Shown: positions 1 to 11,230, counted from the first letter of the stretch. The stretch: DNA of 64,000 nt from Mycocentrospora acerina (GCA_022701365.1 JAKUHH010000250.1:310001-374000); one strand, 5' to 3'. Notes: generated from the sequence alone by a model not told the origin. Numbers and translations are program-made.

Positions 1-402
1 TGCCTTTGTTCTCGCTACGCTGGCATGTGAGCCAAACTAAGCAGCGATAGTGTATCCAGTGGCCGCAAGGCGAGAGTGGGAGGAAGGTTGATCCAATAAG
101 TAGTTGTTCTCCTGGGGTGTTGAAGTGACTAGTGCTTCCAAGCTGAACAAAAGGCGCGTCCCATGGGAAGGAACAGACTGGGCATGTATCCTGTGGGTGA
201 AGTGGATTGTTGTGCATTACGGCGAGTCCCATAAGCTCATGATCAACGTACTGGAGTAGCGAGGGGAGTGAGCGTGGCATTTTGGTGAGATTCTCTGTCA
301 GCGAGCGACTCTCCAAACTCAATTTGCCATCCTTTTGCTCTTCGACTTGACGGTCATCCGTTTGTGGATCAATATAGTTTTTCGGTGGTGAAGTATGTGA
401 TA
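1..402 (-). CDS. Partial zinc-binding (RING-like) protein, cut by window edge
   Basis: On the minus strand one frame stays open from about 402 to the window edge, so the 3' part of the gene lies outside. Upstream of 402 the frame meets a TAA, and a TAG acceptor preceded by pyrimidines sits at 403-405, so this is probably an internal exon. A start at the in-frame ATG at 280 is also possible. The peptide carries CPVC, and about 45 residues later CGHWIHYRC, a Cys/His spacing that resembles a RING or related zinc finger. Composition and codon use look like real coding sequence. No family can be named; a ubiquitin-ligase role would be a guess. Confidence 0.5.
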
Positions 403-1706
403 CTATCGGTGAAAGCAGATTTTACGCACGATATAGATTCGGCTTTTTCGTAACCTACAGTAATGACACAGTCTATATTTGCCATACACTGCCCTATGAT
501 TATGGGAAAGTAGGGTAATATTAGACTTGTGGGCCTGTAGAAATCGGTGGTGATTTTACGATTCTATGAAATTGATAAACGTATGGACAGGCGTGTGAAC
601 CAGTTTTCAATAAAGAGCATACGATATTGAAGGTGAAGGTACTTCCCGGAGCAAGAAGCGGGCGAAGGTAAGCAAAATTTCACCGTCTGAGTTAAAGCCA
701 ATTTCTATCTCGCCCAATCCGAGGAGGACTGACAAGCAAGTCTTGTAGGCTGTTCTTTACAAGTTTTTCTCGTGGATTACGTCGTGTCTCAAAATGGCGT
801 TGTCCACTTCCTAGTTTTCTCCACGACTCCTTCCTTTAGCCGTGTTGCGCTTCACTCAGACAGGGGCAGTCAGTTCAATTACATAACTGCAAAATCTATT
901 TGGTAATTTTCACTAATCTGCAACACAAACAGGGTTAAAAAAAACTCATTCAGAAACGTGACCAGCGTGTGAAATTCAGGAAACGCACATGAGCTATTGA
1001 GCAATATCATTCGTTTCAGAATTATTATTTTAACTACATCATAACAACAACTCCCCGGCTCATTTCCTTCCGCTATGGCTTCTATAACACCTAGTCCAAC
1101 AACTGAATTGTTGCGGAAAAGCTTTCGTCTCAACCTTTTCATTTTACCAAGAGAGATTCTCTGTTCTCTTCAGCAAACTTCGAAGTTCAGTTATCACATC
1201 GATCAAACGTCTTCTGTTTCGTTAGGTCGTACGAACACCCAAGGTATGCTCAGTGCAGCCCACGGCCCAAAGAACAAGCTAAGCTAGAGTCATCCTACGT
1301 TCTGGACTCAGTTCCAATTCAGGTAAGCCTTTTCGTCCATCTGGCTTCGCGCCACGGCTGCTCGAAACGATTGAGGTCCCCATGAAAGGTGACAAACTGA
1401 CCTTCATCGGAGAAGATTGTGAGAGAAAGTAGAGGATTTCTTATAACAGTGCGAATTGAGCATGTTGGTATGAAGATTTTTGTTTTACAGAATTGTGATT
1501 TTATTTTATCTCAGTGATGTTTTTGATTTAACTGTAAAGTCACGAAACCAAAGTTGATGTGCAAAGGGAGTGGGGGTAGGTTTGTTCGGCTTCAAATGTC
1601 TTTTGCTGATATCCGGGCCGTACATCATCTGCCGTGAAATACAAGTAACACTTTTATATAAATTCTACATGTGTCAAGTATGCACAACCAAAACATGGGC
1701 CTTTTC
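403..1706. other. Intergenic, no supported gene
   Basis: Only short frames without family features are present. An upstream exon of the edge gene may lie between 403 and 870, but no exon could be defined with confidence. The stretch also includes the 3' flank of the methyltransferase gene that ends at 1707. Confidence 0.4.
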
Positions 1707-3375
1707 CTACCCGCGTTTTACCTTCTTAGCTGCTCTCTCGCCATTTTCTGTGGATTGGGAAACACCAACTTCCTGCACAAGATATATTGCCTCTTTGAGC
1801 AGCTGTTTCTCGCCTAATCTTACTTCGACAGCCATGCGGTGTCGTTTGGATATATCAACCCGTTTCAAAAGCGCTTCATCTTCTTCCACAGATGTTGGAT
1901 ATTGCGCCAGCTTGTTCATTAGAACCTTGCTGAGTATTTTCTTCTGGAGTCCATCCCGTTTTCGTTTATCGGCAATCAGCTCTGGTTTCAGTGTCTTTAA
2001 TGTTTTAAGGAATGTTTTTAGTCGATCCTCCAGATCTGGGCAGACTTCGCGTAGCTTGGCCGTCTTTGTGAGGTGTCCCTCTTCGTCCGGCTCGCCAGAG
2101 TCACGCTCTATAATATAGTATTCGTCTTCGTCTTCGTCTTCGTTCTGTTTGGCTTTCTATAAATGCATGAGCTGAGGGATCGTGTCAACACTAGCGGATA
2201 AATCTCACAACTGCGTCGAGCATTTCCTCGGGTATTTTCAGGATCCTACCCAGGGTCGATCGAACAAGATCCCAGGAGATTTCGACTATGTCGTATCTGC
2301 GATGCTCGGGTGTGGTGTAACCATAGCGCCTAAGCAACTCAGAGGATGGCAAAGGTCCATAGTAGTTTAGAATCTCCGTCCCTACCTTTAGGTCCGTACG
2401 AAGGGCTGTAACTTCAAGATTTTCACCATGATTAACGTGAGCCTAAAATGAGATAGAAAATTAATCGGATGATCAACACGCATTTCAAAAGGGTACTCAC
2501 ATTGAAATCGGCATTGGCGTTCAGCATATCGGCCATCGGAACCATGCCTAGCATCGCCTTGCCATCTCGGTCTTCAACCCAACCATCCTCGCCTTCATCG
2601 TCGGATTCCTCCATCTCGTTTTCAAGGTCAAACGCATATGCCATTATTGTGCTACCAATTTCATGGGCGAGTGTTAGCAGCTCATCTTCGCTGAGGCGAA
2701 GTGCATCCTCAGGAAAGAATATAGAAGGATTCTGTAAAACGACTGGAAGAATGCGGCGACGGAGCATCTCATCACTTTCACCCTTGCCAATCTTCTCCTC
2801 CGTCAAAGAAGTGCCCTCCAATTCTTTCAACTCAGACTCAGACCAGAAGATGGGTGTGTTGAAGGTTCGAGGGAGAATGTCTAAATATGGTTTCCAGTGC
2901 GATGCCTCGCCTTGAAGGCGCTCGTACAGTAAGACCAAGATGAGAGAGCCCCATGAATCCAATGGTTGACTATCATCTTCGTCGTCGTCGTCGTCGTTCT
3001 CGTCGATGTCGACGTCATCAATTGGTTCGTCAAAGACACCGGGTAACTTTTTTGCAAGCTCTGACGTTTGAACATTGATAATGACATCTCTGGGAATCGT
3101 GAACAGAGTACAATCCTTGGGGATCTCTTTAGTCGTAACTAGGAAATGATCAGCCCGGATTTCTATCGATATCCGATGGCTTATAATTGCTTACTGATGC
3201 CTCTGCCTGCATCCTGAGATCTCAAATCTTTGATGTCGAGTAAGTCGTCCCGGAATTGACCACCGGACGATCTGAACCATGTAAGAAAACGGGCTGTGGC
3301 AGCCTGAAAGTCGCCCATTGCCTCGGAAAGATGCCGGTTCTGTTGAATGTTCCGCGACGTCGAAAAGCTCGTCAT
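1707..3375 (-). CDS. rkm4: SET-domain protein lysine methyltransferase, Rkm4/Rubisco-LSMT type
   Basis: Four exons (3375-3195, 3138-2501, 2442-2209, 2156-1707) join in frame across GT-AG introns of 52-58 nt to give about 500 residues, the usual size of Rkm4-type enzymes. The N-terminus has the SET entry motif (DAGRGI, then KEIP). The middle has an acidic insert and the catalytic region MVPMADMLNANADFN followed by GTEILNYYG, matching the split SET core of the Rubisco-LSMT family. The C-terminal 150 residues are helical and charged, as expected for the LSMT substrate-binding domain. In yeast Rkm4 monomethylates ribosomal protein Rpl42 using S-adenosylmethionine. The substrate here is inferred from family only; related Rkm enzymes are the alternative. 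Confidence 0.87.
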
Positions 3376-4190
3376 ACAATCACAAACAACGCGTACCTAG
3401 CGCGCCAAGATATTTTTTCCGAACGCGCTTACGAAAAAATTACATTGCGCACCTATTGTTGATATCGTCCTGATGATGCTGAATTTTTTTTGATTCAGGT
3501 AGACTTGGATCACAAAAGCTCATATGCAATTGAATAGTTTCTACGTGCTTCATAAGGTTTCTAGATACGCCATGGAATCACAAGATTTTCGCATATCGCG
3601 TCCTGCTGAAGAATATCCAAGGCCTCCCGGGACCCCATATGAAGACTACCAAAGACCTAATGGAGGCAAGGGCGAACGCGTAACGACTCACTGTAGGCAT
3701 AATGCAGTCCAGCTTATGCCTATTTCGTCCGCATGCTCTCTTGTTGCATACACAAATACGCTCCACGGAATTTATGCACGATGCCTACTTCCCAATTATC
3801 TAATACTACTTGGCAGGTGATGATGGGAAGATGACTGCTGCTGACATGCATTTCGCGAACTGGGGTTCTTGCATGGTAGCGAAAGGGCTAGCGCGGCATG
3901 CATCTCGAGGTCCCCACATAAATGTTGATTATCAAAGATTGCAGATAATTAGTCAAGTCTTTGAGCTACGTAGGCCCTGAGGCAGACTTTGGGTTTGTTA
4001 CCCACGACCTTCCAGGTACATCCTTCATAACGGCTATATCCAAATGCGGACGCAGATAAAAGTTATGCCAATGCTGTAGGTGGGCTAGTGTGCAGCATAG
4101 CGTCGGAATGAGGTATGTGCTGTGCAGCAAGTTCAATCTTCTATGCTATCACAAATCTGAACGGACGGAAAAGAGTAGAGATGGCAGAAG
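3376..4190. other. Intergenic, no supported gene
   Basis: This is the upstream region of the methyltransferase (minus) and of the isochorismatase-like gene (plus), so it is a divergent promoter region of nearly 900 bp. No open frame here has family features or convincing splice structure. Confidence 0.4.
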
Positions 4191-4196
4191 TATAAA
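4191..4196 (+). promoter_or_regulatory. TATA box of the isochorismatase-like gene
   Basis: A canonical TATAAA stands 75 nt before the start codon at 4272, followed by a CA/CT-rich stretch typical of fungal transcription starts. Spacing suits a highly inducible gene, but no expression evidence is available. Confidence 0.5.
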
Positions 4197-4271
4197 GAGT
4201 AGTACACGAGTGCTCTAGATAATCATCATCACTCTCACACTCGTCTACAACGTTCAAACGGCAACCGCAAG

Positions 4272-5204
4272 ATGAAGTTCCTCTCCAATATGGCACTTGT
4301 TGGCTTCGGCCTCTTCAACGCTGTTCGCGGCGACGGTATAGACACTCAACCACTATATCATGATTTTTACCTAACAATACTCAGCTGTTCCGTGGGAGCG
4401 TATCGACAAGAATGATGCTGTAATTACCTCCGCCTCCTCTATTCATGCTGTTGCTAATAATCGTTATACAGCTCCTCCTTGTCCTCGATCTCCAGGTCGG
4501 CCTTTACCAGCTTGCGCGCGATTGGGATGCCACTCTCTACCGCGACAACATCATTGCTCACGCCGAGTTGGGCAAAATCTTCGACCTGCCTGTGATCCTA
4601 ACCACTTCAGCTGATCAAGGACCAAACGGTCCTCTTCCTAAGGAGATACTTGAGATGTACCCCACTGCTCCTCTCATCCGTCGTCAGGGTGAAGTCAAGT
4701 AAATACTCCTCTTTTCTTTTGTATCAGATCTGACCCGATTTTCACTTTGAACCAAGAAAACATAACTTACACATCAACAGCGCCTGGGACAACTCCGACT
4801 TCCGTGCCGCCGTCAAAGCCGCCAACAAAACCCAAATCATCGTTGCCGGCATCGTGACTGATGTTTGCACCACCTTCCTTGCCCTTTCTCTCAGGGCTGA
4901 AGGATACTCTGTATTCGCCAACATCGAGGGCTCAGGCACGACCACTGCGCTTATTCGCGACACTGCCAACTCGCGCATGGAGAAGGCTGGTGTGCAGCTT
5001 GTCAGTCTCTTCAGCATTGTATGCGACCTTATGCGTGATTGGCGCAACACCCCTGGTGCGGCCGAGGTCTTGCCATACTTGGACAAATACATGCCAGTCT
5101 ACGGAATGCTTGCGCGCGGACACGCAGCAGCGATTGAGAACGGAACTGTGATCCCAGGCGAGGCAGGACTGATCGTTGGAACCAACGGAACTGTTCTGAC
5201 CTAG
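4272..5204 (+). CDS. Secreted isochorismatase-like cysteine hydrolase
   Basis: Exons 4272-4335, 4385-4419, 4472-4698 and 4781-5204 join in frame to give 249 residues. Residues 1-20 form a signal peptide (basic start, hydrophobic core, small residues before the Asp-Ala junction). The mature protein is one isochorismatase-fold domain. LLVLDLQ supplies the catalytic Asp (about residue 39), and GIVTDVCTTF supplies the nucleophilic Cys (about residue 138). The family hydrolyses isochorismate or other small substrates; YcaC-type members have no firm substrate. Export is notable because salicylate in plants is made from isochorismate, and some pathogen isochorismatases act as effectors. That role is inference here. 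Two tiny 5' exons are unusual but both splice in frame. Confidence 0.9.
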
Positions 5205-5499
5205 AGGAAAAAAGATAGACAATTAGGAGGATATATAGACAGACTACCGGCGGGATATGGTTCCCAAGTGCGAGGCTTGGGGAAGGAGACTTTGGTATAC
5301 ATGCGAGGAGCGCTCAGAAAAAGAAGTTACTTTAGTCCTTGATTGGTGTAATATAGATCAAATAGGGTAATAAGATACTTTGAACATTGGATATTTGTAT
5401 GCACTATCAACGTAAGAATTACTTTCAACAGGCTGAAGCGAGCGCAGAATCGGAAGCATGATCAGCATGACAAAGGCGCTGCGTCTACGATCACAATTG
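5205..5499. other. 3' flank of isochorismatase-like gene
   Basis: Short AT-richer spacer between the hydrolase stop codon and the convergent truncated gene. It shows no gene. Confidence 0.4.
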
Positions 5500-5589
5500 T
5501 CAAAAATAGGATAACGCTAAGTTTAACAAAACAAACAAACTTGAGCACGGAATTACTTTTCTTCTGTGTTCTGAAGAAGATATAAGAAG

Positions 5590-5784
5590 ACATACGCTGC
5601 AGCAAATTTGTTGAATATTGGATGATGCCTGGAAGTTAAACGTCCCTCTATCGTTCTCAATTGGAATCTGCTTAAATAGACCTTGTCTTGAAACAATGTC
5701 TACCGGAATCAGGAAATTTTGACATTGTCTCGCGGCGGCAAAGCCAACTAGGAGAAGAGGAGAGAAGATGCTAAGGGGCGCCAT
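5590..5784 (-). pseudogene. 5' stump of a secreted alpha/beta-hydrolase-like gene
   Basis: A start codon at 5784 opens a convincing signal peptide (MAPLSIFSPLLLVGFAAARQ) followed by CQNFLIPVDIVSRQGLFK. From memory, this resembles the N-terminus of a family of secreted fungal alpha/beta hydrolases that begin RQCQN...IPV...SRQG. After about 55 residues the similarity ends. The remaining open frame runs into non-coding sequence and no catalytic Ser/His region follows before the neighbouring gene's 3' end at 5204. It is best read as the surviving 5' exon of a gene whose body was deleted. The alternative is a short secreted protein of about 94 residues ending at 5500. Confidence 0.45.
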
Positions 5785-6896
5785 TTGGTGGCAGATATCG
5801 AATTGATTTCCGAGATTCGATGACGGAGGCGGCCAGGTGAGACGACTGGAGTATTCGAATTGGGTTGAGTCGACTTGGACTCGTAGTAACGGCCAGCATG
5901 GTCATCAAATATATACATTGCTACTACACTGGAAATACCGATCGACAAGGGCATGCAGCTAGTTGCAGTATCACCAAGGGCAATTTGGAATTGAAGTCAT
6001 CGGCCTTTTCGAATTTCATTTTGTCCGTGCTGACAGTGCAGACAGTGCTGATGGTGCAGACGGAGCGGACGAAGCACAACCAATGACGATCTGTTAGTAC
6101 CCTCCGTAAACCGGCATTGCTTATGCTGTGAGTGCTTATACAGCATTGAAGTACCCAGACTTTTAATAGCAGCTCTTAGCAAGGAGACAGCTCCTTCGTC
6201 GCGGTAGACCGGATGTCATATCGTCATCGAACTAACGGCGGTAGTTGGAACTAGTCTCGTTGACCGGACCCTCGGTTTTAGCTGTAGAAACGTTGTCATT
6301 TTTTTATCATTATAGGATCGGCACGGCAAGAAGTTTCGATATTGTGTTTTATCTATGCCTAAATTAGTTGACTCCTCGTAAGCTTCTTGTGGGGTTGTCA
6401 TCACTCAACGTATATGGATGAAAGTTTCGAATAAAACATAAATTCGTAGTACTTCAATCACGCGTTGTGCCGCGGCAATGCACGACAGTAGAGTAGCCAG
6501 GCCATGCCGGACACAGCAAGGCTGTATGAATTAACGTTGTTCCAAGCCATTATTCCAATACTTTTAGTGTCAGATGGCTGATCCCTAGATATTTGAGTTG
6601 CGGAAGCGGAGATACCCGATCGACGTCATGACGAGATCAGTGGGCCTGAGAGCAAAGTCTGCTATGTAAATCAGGGGGAATAGGAGTGCCTATAGTGAAG
6701 ACTGAGATATTAACAGCGATGGTGAGAAGCAAAGAAAACAATTTCAAATGTGGGAAAGGATATATCTTGCGGGGAAGCTGCGGAGCCTATTACTGGTCCA
6801 CTACTCTGATTCGCTGGCAACTCCTGATGAAGGCTCTCTATCTTACGCAACTCATCGCAACTGTACGACGTTGTGCTACCTTCGATGAGTAAGACC
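5785..6896. other. Intergenic, no supported gene
   Basis: About 1.1 kb with no convincing coding frame. It contains short AT-rich runs and a few imperfect repeats of 'agtgcagacagtgctgatggtgcag' type near 6028-6062, and nothing else recognisable. Confidence 0.4.
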
Positions 6897-8408
6897 TCAA
6901 CTCCTCTTCTTCTTCTTCAACATATAATCGCCACCCCTAACCGCCTTGTAAATTCCATAAAACCCACTCAACAACGTATTACTCTTCACAATTCTCTTCA
7001 GCCATCCCTTCAACCCCTTCCCAAACTCCTCTTTCCTGCCACGATCCTTGACCTTATCCCATACCGTCGGAAGAGACCCTGCATTGAATTTGGTTCTCAG
7101 ATCATCGTATTTCTGTTTGTCATAAACCTGCCACCACTCATCCTCGGTGTAGAAGACGCGAGAATACAGCCACTTCAATCCGCCCAGCTCACGCATCTTC
7201 GCCTCTAAATCGCGGTTTGCACGGACGTATTCAGTTTCAGAACTAGGATAAGGTCCCCAGACGCCGACGTTGATGTACTCGCCATTGTAAACTTCAGCCT
7301 GTTTCCCCCCAACAGCGCCAGAGTAAGCTTGTGGATGGCCCATAGAGACCCTGCCATCTTTCCTCAATGGACATAGCCACAGCGGATAAATGCTAAATGC
7401 GCGATCCACGTACTCAACGAACGCTTCTGCATTCCCAGCAGGAAACGCAATATCCTGGATGATATATCGATCTGTGTACCCGGATGCATGCAGCGCGTGG
7501 TACATGATTCTCGTGTGCATGAAGTAATCCAGGAGAACGCGGGTTAGCCAGATGAATGGGACCATGAAGTGCGCATATGCGTACTTGCCCATCCAGAATG
7601 CTCCACGGTCGTAGCGGAAGAGGTAGTCCTCAATAGGAACGAGTTCTGTCGTAGGGGTCGATTTGTTGGTGAGAGACTTGGCGTGGATCCAGAACCATTC
7701 GTTCCATGGCTGCGAAAATCGACGGGTTGGGATACCCGAGTGCGTGTTGGATTGTGTCAGACGACCTGTAACAATGACGCCGGAGTTTTTCGCGAAGAGA
7801 ACGCCGTCTACGTAGTCGTTCTTCTCGGTTGCTGTTTGTTCTTGTATCTTATGCATTGCTTGTGCGAAAGATGTCGTGGGATAATATGTAACTTCAACCA
7901 TTTGCTTCAAGGGTATCAACTGCATTTCGACCATTGTAAGCACACCCAGCGTGCCGAAGCTGCCCCTCAGACCCTCGAACAGCTCTTGATTCTCCTGTCC
8001 AGAAGCCCTAACAAGCGATCCGTCTGCAAGCACGACCTCAGCACTCAACACAGTTTGGTCAAAAAAGCCATATTTGAAGCTACTGCTTTCACCTGCAGTC
8101 CCTACAAAGCCTCCTCCTACAGTAATGCCCGGAAATTCCATCACAACTGGAGGAAGAAGTCCAGCTTTCATCGTTTCGCGAACCAGAGCGTCCATAGGCA
8201 CATTGGGCTCGACCAATGCGGTTCGTTTCTCATGGTTGATTGATAAAACATGATTGAGAGAGCTGACATCTACGATGGCGTCGCGGTCGAAGTCTGCGTG
8301 GCGGGTGCTGTTGGTACTGCCGTGGTACACGCGAAATGCAGTTTTGGTGGCATAAAACTGCTGGACGCGAGAGCATACTTTCTCCACGGTTGATATGTGG
8401 GTGTCCAT
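6897..8408 (-). CDS. FAD-linked oxidoreductase, DHCR24/DWARF1-like (paralog A)
   Basis: A single 1,512-nt exon encodes 503 residues. The frame is open 76 codons further upstream, but the ATG at 8408 is chosen because the divergent paralog begins with the same MDTH...T residues. The N-terminal half is an FAD-binding type-4 (PCMH) domain: VEPNVPMDALV, then TVGGGFVGTAGESSSFKYG, then EVVLADGSLVRAS and GSFGTLGVLT. The C-terminal half matches the substrate-side region of delta24-sterol reductases in pattern (FRYDRGAFWMGKYAY, PLWLCPLR). DHCR24 reduces side-chain C24 double bonds with FAD and NADPH. Ascomycetes use an unrelated Erg4 for ergosterol, so the real substrate is unknown. The clear membrane anchor of the plant enzyme is missing at the N-terminus. 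Confidence 0.85.
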   Translation of the reverse strand: MDTHISTVEKVCSRVQQFYATKTAFRVYHGSTNSTRHADFDRDAIVDVSSLNHVLSINHEKRTALVEPNVPMDALVRETMKAGLLPPVVMEFPGITVGGGFVGTAGESSSFKYGFFDQTVLSAEVVLADGSLVRASGQENQELFEGLRGSFGTLGVLTMVEMQLIPLKQMVEVTYYPTTSFAQAMHKIQEQTATEKNDYVDGVLFAKNSGVIVTGRLTQSNTHSGIPTRRFSQPWNEWFWIHAKSLTNKSTPTTELVPIEDYLFRYDRGAFWMGKYAYAHFMVPFIWLTRVLLDYFMHTRIMYHALHASGYTDRYIIQDIAFPAGNAEAFVEYVDRAFSIYPLWLCPLRKDGRVSMGHPQAYSGAVGGKQAEVYNGEYINVGVWGPYPSSETEYVRANRDLEAKMRELGGLKWLYSRVFYTEDEWWQVYDKQKYDDLRTKFNAGSLPTVWDKVKDRGRKEEFGKGLKGWLKRIVKSNTLLSGFYGIYKAVRGGDYMLKKKKRS

Positions 8409-8996
8409 ACTGGGTAAATATCCGAGGCGTCTTGAGTGATCTCGGTTGTTACAGATGTTCAAGAGTCGTATGGCTTGATAGTTGGTCGCACTGTACCACA
8501 CGAAATGGCACCTTTCAATGTTCGAGCGACTGCAATTAGCATCCGTTATCCAAGTAGGGCTTCCAGGCCCTTTCCTTCTTTCTCTGTTTCTTATCTTCAA
8601 ACCGGTCGCAGTTTGAAATTGTAAACCAGAGGCCACATGCGCTTGATCGGCGTACGTCAGTGCCGCTTAGCGAGTGGGCTTCGTTCCGGGCTTGCCGTAT
8701 ACGCGAGAGCCAGACTGCGATCCAAGAGATCGAAATACGACGTAATGAGATGGTAATTTATTGTCCTGGTTTCCCTGAGCATCGAGGAACGGTTGCCGGG
8801 CGTTTTCGTTCGAAAATTGCCGATAGATAGCACAAAAGGATCGATCATGAGCCGTGCAGCGGAGAAGGCTCAGCCCTGCACGCTTACGAAGTGGATCAGA
8901 CCAACAGCATCTCGGAATATATGTTCAACGCTCCGCCCATTAGATTTACAAACTTGTCTGTATTCCTAAATACGCATTGTTGAATTCCAAACTACC
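8409..8996. promoter_or_regulatory. Divergent promoter between the two FAD oxidoreductases
   Basis: The 588 bp between the two start codons must hold both promoters. An AT-rich 'atatatg' near 8916 could serve the plus-strand gene. No palindromic operator-like element repeated on both sides was found by eye. Confidence 0.45.
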
Positions 8997-10585
8997 ATGG
9001 ATACTCATAACGCGACTGTAGCCACCCTCGCATCTCAAGTTGCACAATTCAGTGCCTCAAAAACACCCTTCCGGATATACCATGGTTCGACACTTTCAAC
9101 TCGGCAGTCATCACGCAAGCGCAATCAAGTTATTGATGTCAGTTCGTTGAATCATGTATTGCGGTTTAACCAAGAGGAGAAGACGGTATTGGTTGAACCG
9201 AACGTCTCGATGGACAGACTTGTGGAAGCGACGCTTAAGGAAGGTCTGTTGCCTAAGGTTGTGATGGAGCTGCCAAACATAACCGTCGGTGGAGGGTAAG
9301 TTAAAATATTTCAAACAGTATTTGAATCTATTGTTGGGGTTGCACTCGCCGTGAGATCTTGCTGATTTGGTACAGCTTCGCGGGAACGAGCGGAGAAAGT
9401 AGTTCTTGGAAATATGGGCTATTCGACCGGACTATAAGAGGAGCTGAAATTATTTTGGGAGATGGCGAGGTTGTTTGGGCTTCAGCTGATAAACATCGAG
9501 ACTTGTTCTTCACTGCTGCTGGATCGTGCGGATCGCTCGGAGTGATTACTCTGCTAGAAATGGAGCTCATTGATGCCAAAAGCTACGTTGAATTGGAGTA
9601 CATTCCAGTCAAGAGCACTCAAGAAGCTGTTGCGCAACTACAGCACCACGAATCGCAGCCAGAAGTTCTTTACATGGACGGCATCCTCTACTCAATGACA
9701 AGCGGCGTAATCATGATCGGTCGACTCACTGACAAGCCCATACCCGGACGGACACAGTCGTTTGATAAGGCAACAGACCCGTGGTTCTATATGCATGCTG
9801 AAGAAATACTCGGAAGGATCACGGCGGAGAAGAAGACATACAAGGAAACTATCCCAGTCCAATCATACCTCTTCCGGTACGACAGAGGCGTCTTTTGGTC
9901 GGGCCTGCGTGCGTTTAAATATTTTGCCACGCCCTTTAATCGCATAACCCGATACTTGCTGGATCCGTTCATGTACTCGCGTACAATGGTGCATGCAATG
10001 CATCGATCTGGCATCGCCTCGCAGACCATTGTTCAGGACTATGGTGTGCCTTATGACACGGCCGAGGAGTTTGTTCGCTGGACGGACGAGCGAACAGGTA
10101 TCTGGCCACTGTGGCTCTGTCCTGTGAAAGCCGCGCCGCAAGGAGAGAAGAGCTTCTCACAAGGGTCAAACATCAAAGCCGATATGCTCCTTGACGTCGG
10201 TATTTGGGACATGGGGCCCAAGGATCCTCGTGCTTTTATTGAATTGAACCGGGACTTTGAGACGAAGGTCACTGAGCTGGGGGGCATGAAGTGTCTATAT
10301 GCACACGCGTATTACACGGAGCAGGAGTTTTGGGACATCTACGACAAGGAGAAGTACCAAGGATTGAGGAGGAAGTACCACGCTGAAAGCTTGCCGAGTG
10401 TGTACGACAAGGTCAAGGTTGATCTGCAGGGTGTTGTGGGGGAAAAAAGCGTGAGGAAGGTGGAGAGCTGGGGCGAGTGGGCGCACAGGTCATTCTGGGA
10501 CATCTGGCCGTTGGGAGGATTGTACGGGGTCGCGAGTGCGACGAAGGGCCTAATTTGGGAGAGTGACTTTTTGCTGAAAAAGTAA
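8997..10585 (+). CDS. FAD-linked oxidoreductase, DHCR24/DWARF1-like (paralog B)
   Basis: Exons 8997-9295 and 9376-10585 join in frame (donor GTAAGT, acceptor TACAG) to give 502 residues, one fewer than paralog A. The intron falls inside the flavin-binding glycine motif, splitting TVGGG from FAGTSGESSSWKYG. Paralog A has the same motif uninterrupted. Other shared blocks are VEPNVSMDRLV, LGVITLLEMEL, FRYDRGVFWSG and PLWLCPV. The two copies are diverged along their whole length, so the duplication is not recent. Function is as for paralog A: an FAD reductase of sterol-like or other polycyclic substrates is likely, but the exact substrate cannot be given. Confidence 0.87.
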
Positions 10586-11230
10586 GGTTGGCGATGGACG
10601 CAACGAGCGATGGGTTGGGAAGCCTCCTCATCATCGTCACCATCATCACCACCACTATCATCACTATCATCATCACCCCTGGCAGAACGTCCCGTCTCAA
10701 GAGATGCGTGTGCACGTGCCGGCTTGGCGTTGGGGCAGGATTCGCAGGGCTGCAATGGCGGCCAGGCGACAGCATGCAAAATAGCATGCACTTGAGCCAA
10801 CACAGGCAGTCTGTGCCGTGCCGTCTTGCCAATTCATTTCCGCCGTGCAGAGCCTTGCGGCGAAAACAGTCCAGACGCGTCGACGTCACGCAAAAAAGTA
10901 AAAGCACAGGCCAGCAGCGACAAGGTTGACGTAGCCAGCCTCCTCTTTTAGAAGCCTGCACCAGCCTCCCATGGCCGTTTGACATATCACAAACTCTTCG
11001 CTGCCAACTGGACCCCGCCATTAACACCACTATACCAAACTTTTTCTCCCCACTTTTTTTGGCACCTTCCGCTGCTTGTGCGTCTTGGGCAAATTCTGGA
11101 TTGTTGGTACGTGAGCTGCCCCGTTGTCAGCTCCCTCCTTTCGCATCTGACGCTGACGAAAAGTGCAGCAGAGGACAGACCTGCCCACACACGCCGACAC
11201 GCCAACACACATCTACACACATCCGCTGCT
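10586..11230. other. Intergenic and 5' UTR of the coiled-coil gene
   Basis: It contains a degenerate CAT/CAC trinucleotide tract (about 10628-10680), then GC-rich sequence. The open frame of the next gene continues upstream to 10979, but those codons look like untranslated leader (CA-rich, 'acacacgccgacacgccaacacacatctacacac'). Confidence 0.45.

Noticed and set aside
1075..1287. Small plus-strand frame of 70 codons
   Set aside because: No domain, signal peptide or splice context, and typical of chance frames in this region.
8409..8636. 76-codon extension of FAD oxidoreductase A
   Set aside because: The paralog starts exactly at the matching MDTH residues and the extension has no counterpart in it.
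10979..11230. 84-codon N-terminal extension of the coiled-coil protein
   Set aside because: It is CA- and C/T-rich leader-like sequence, and its first ATG-like start is not better than the ATG at 11231, where the AT-hook protein proper begins.
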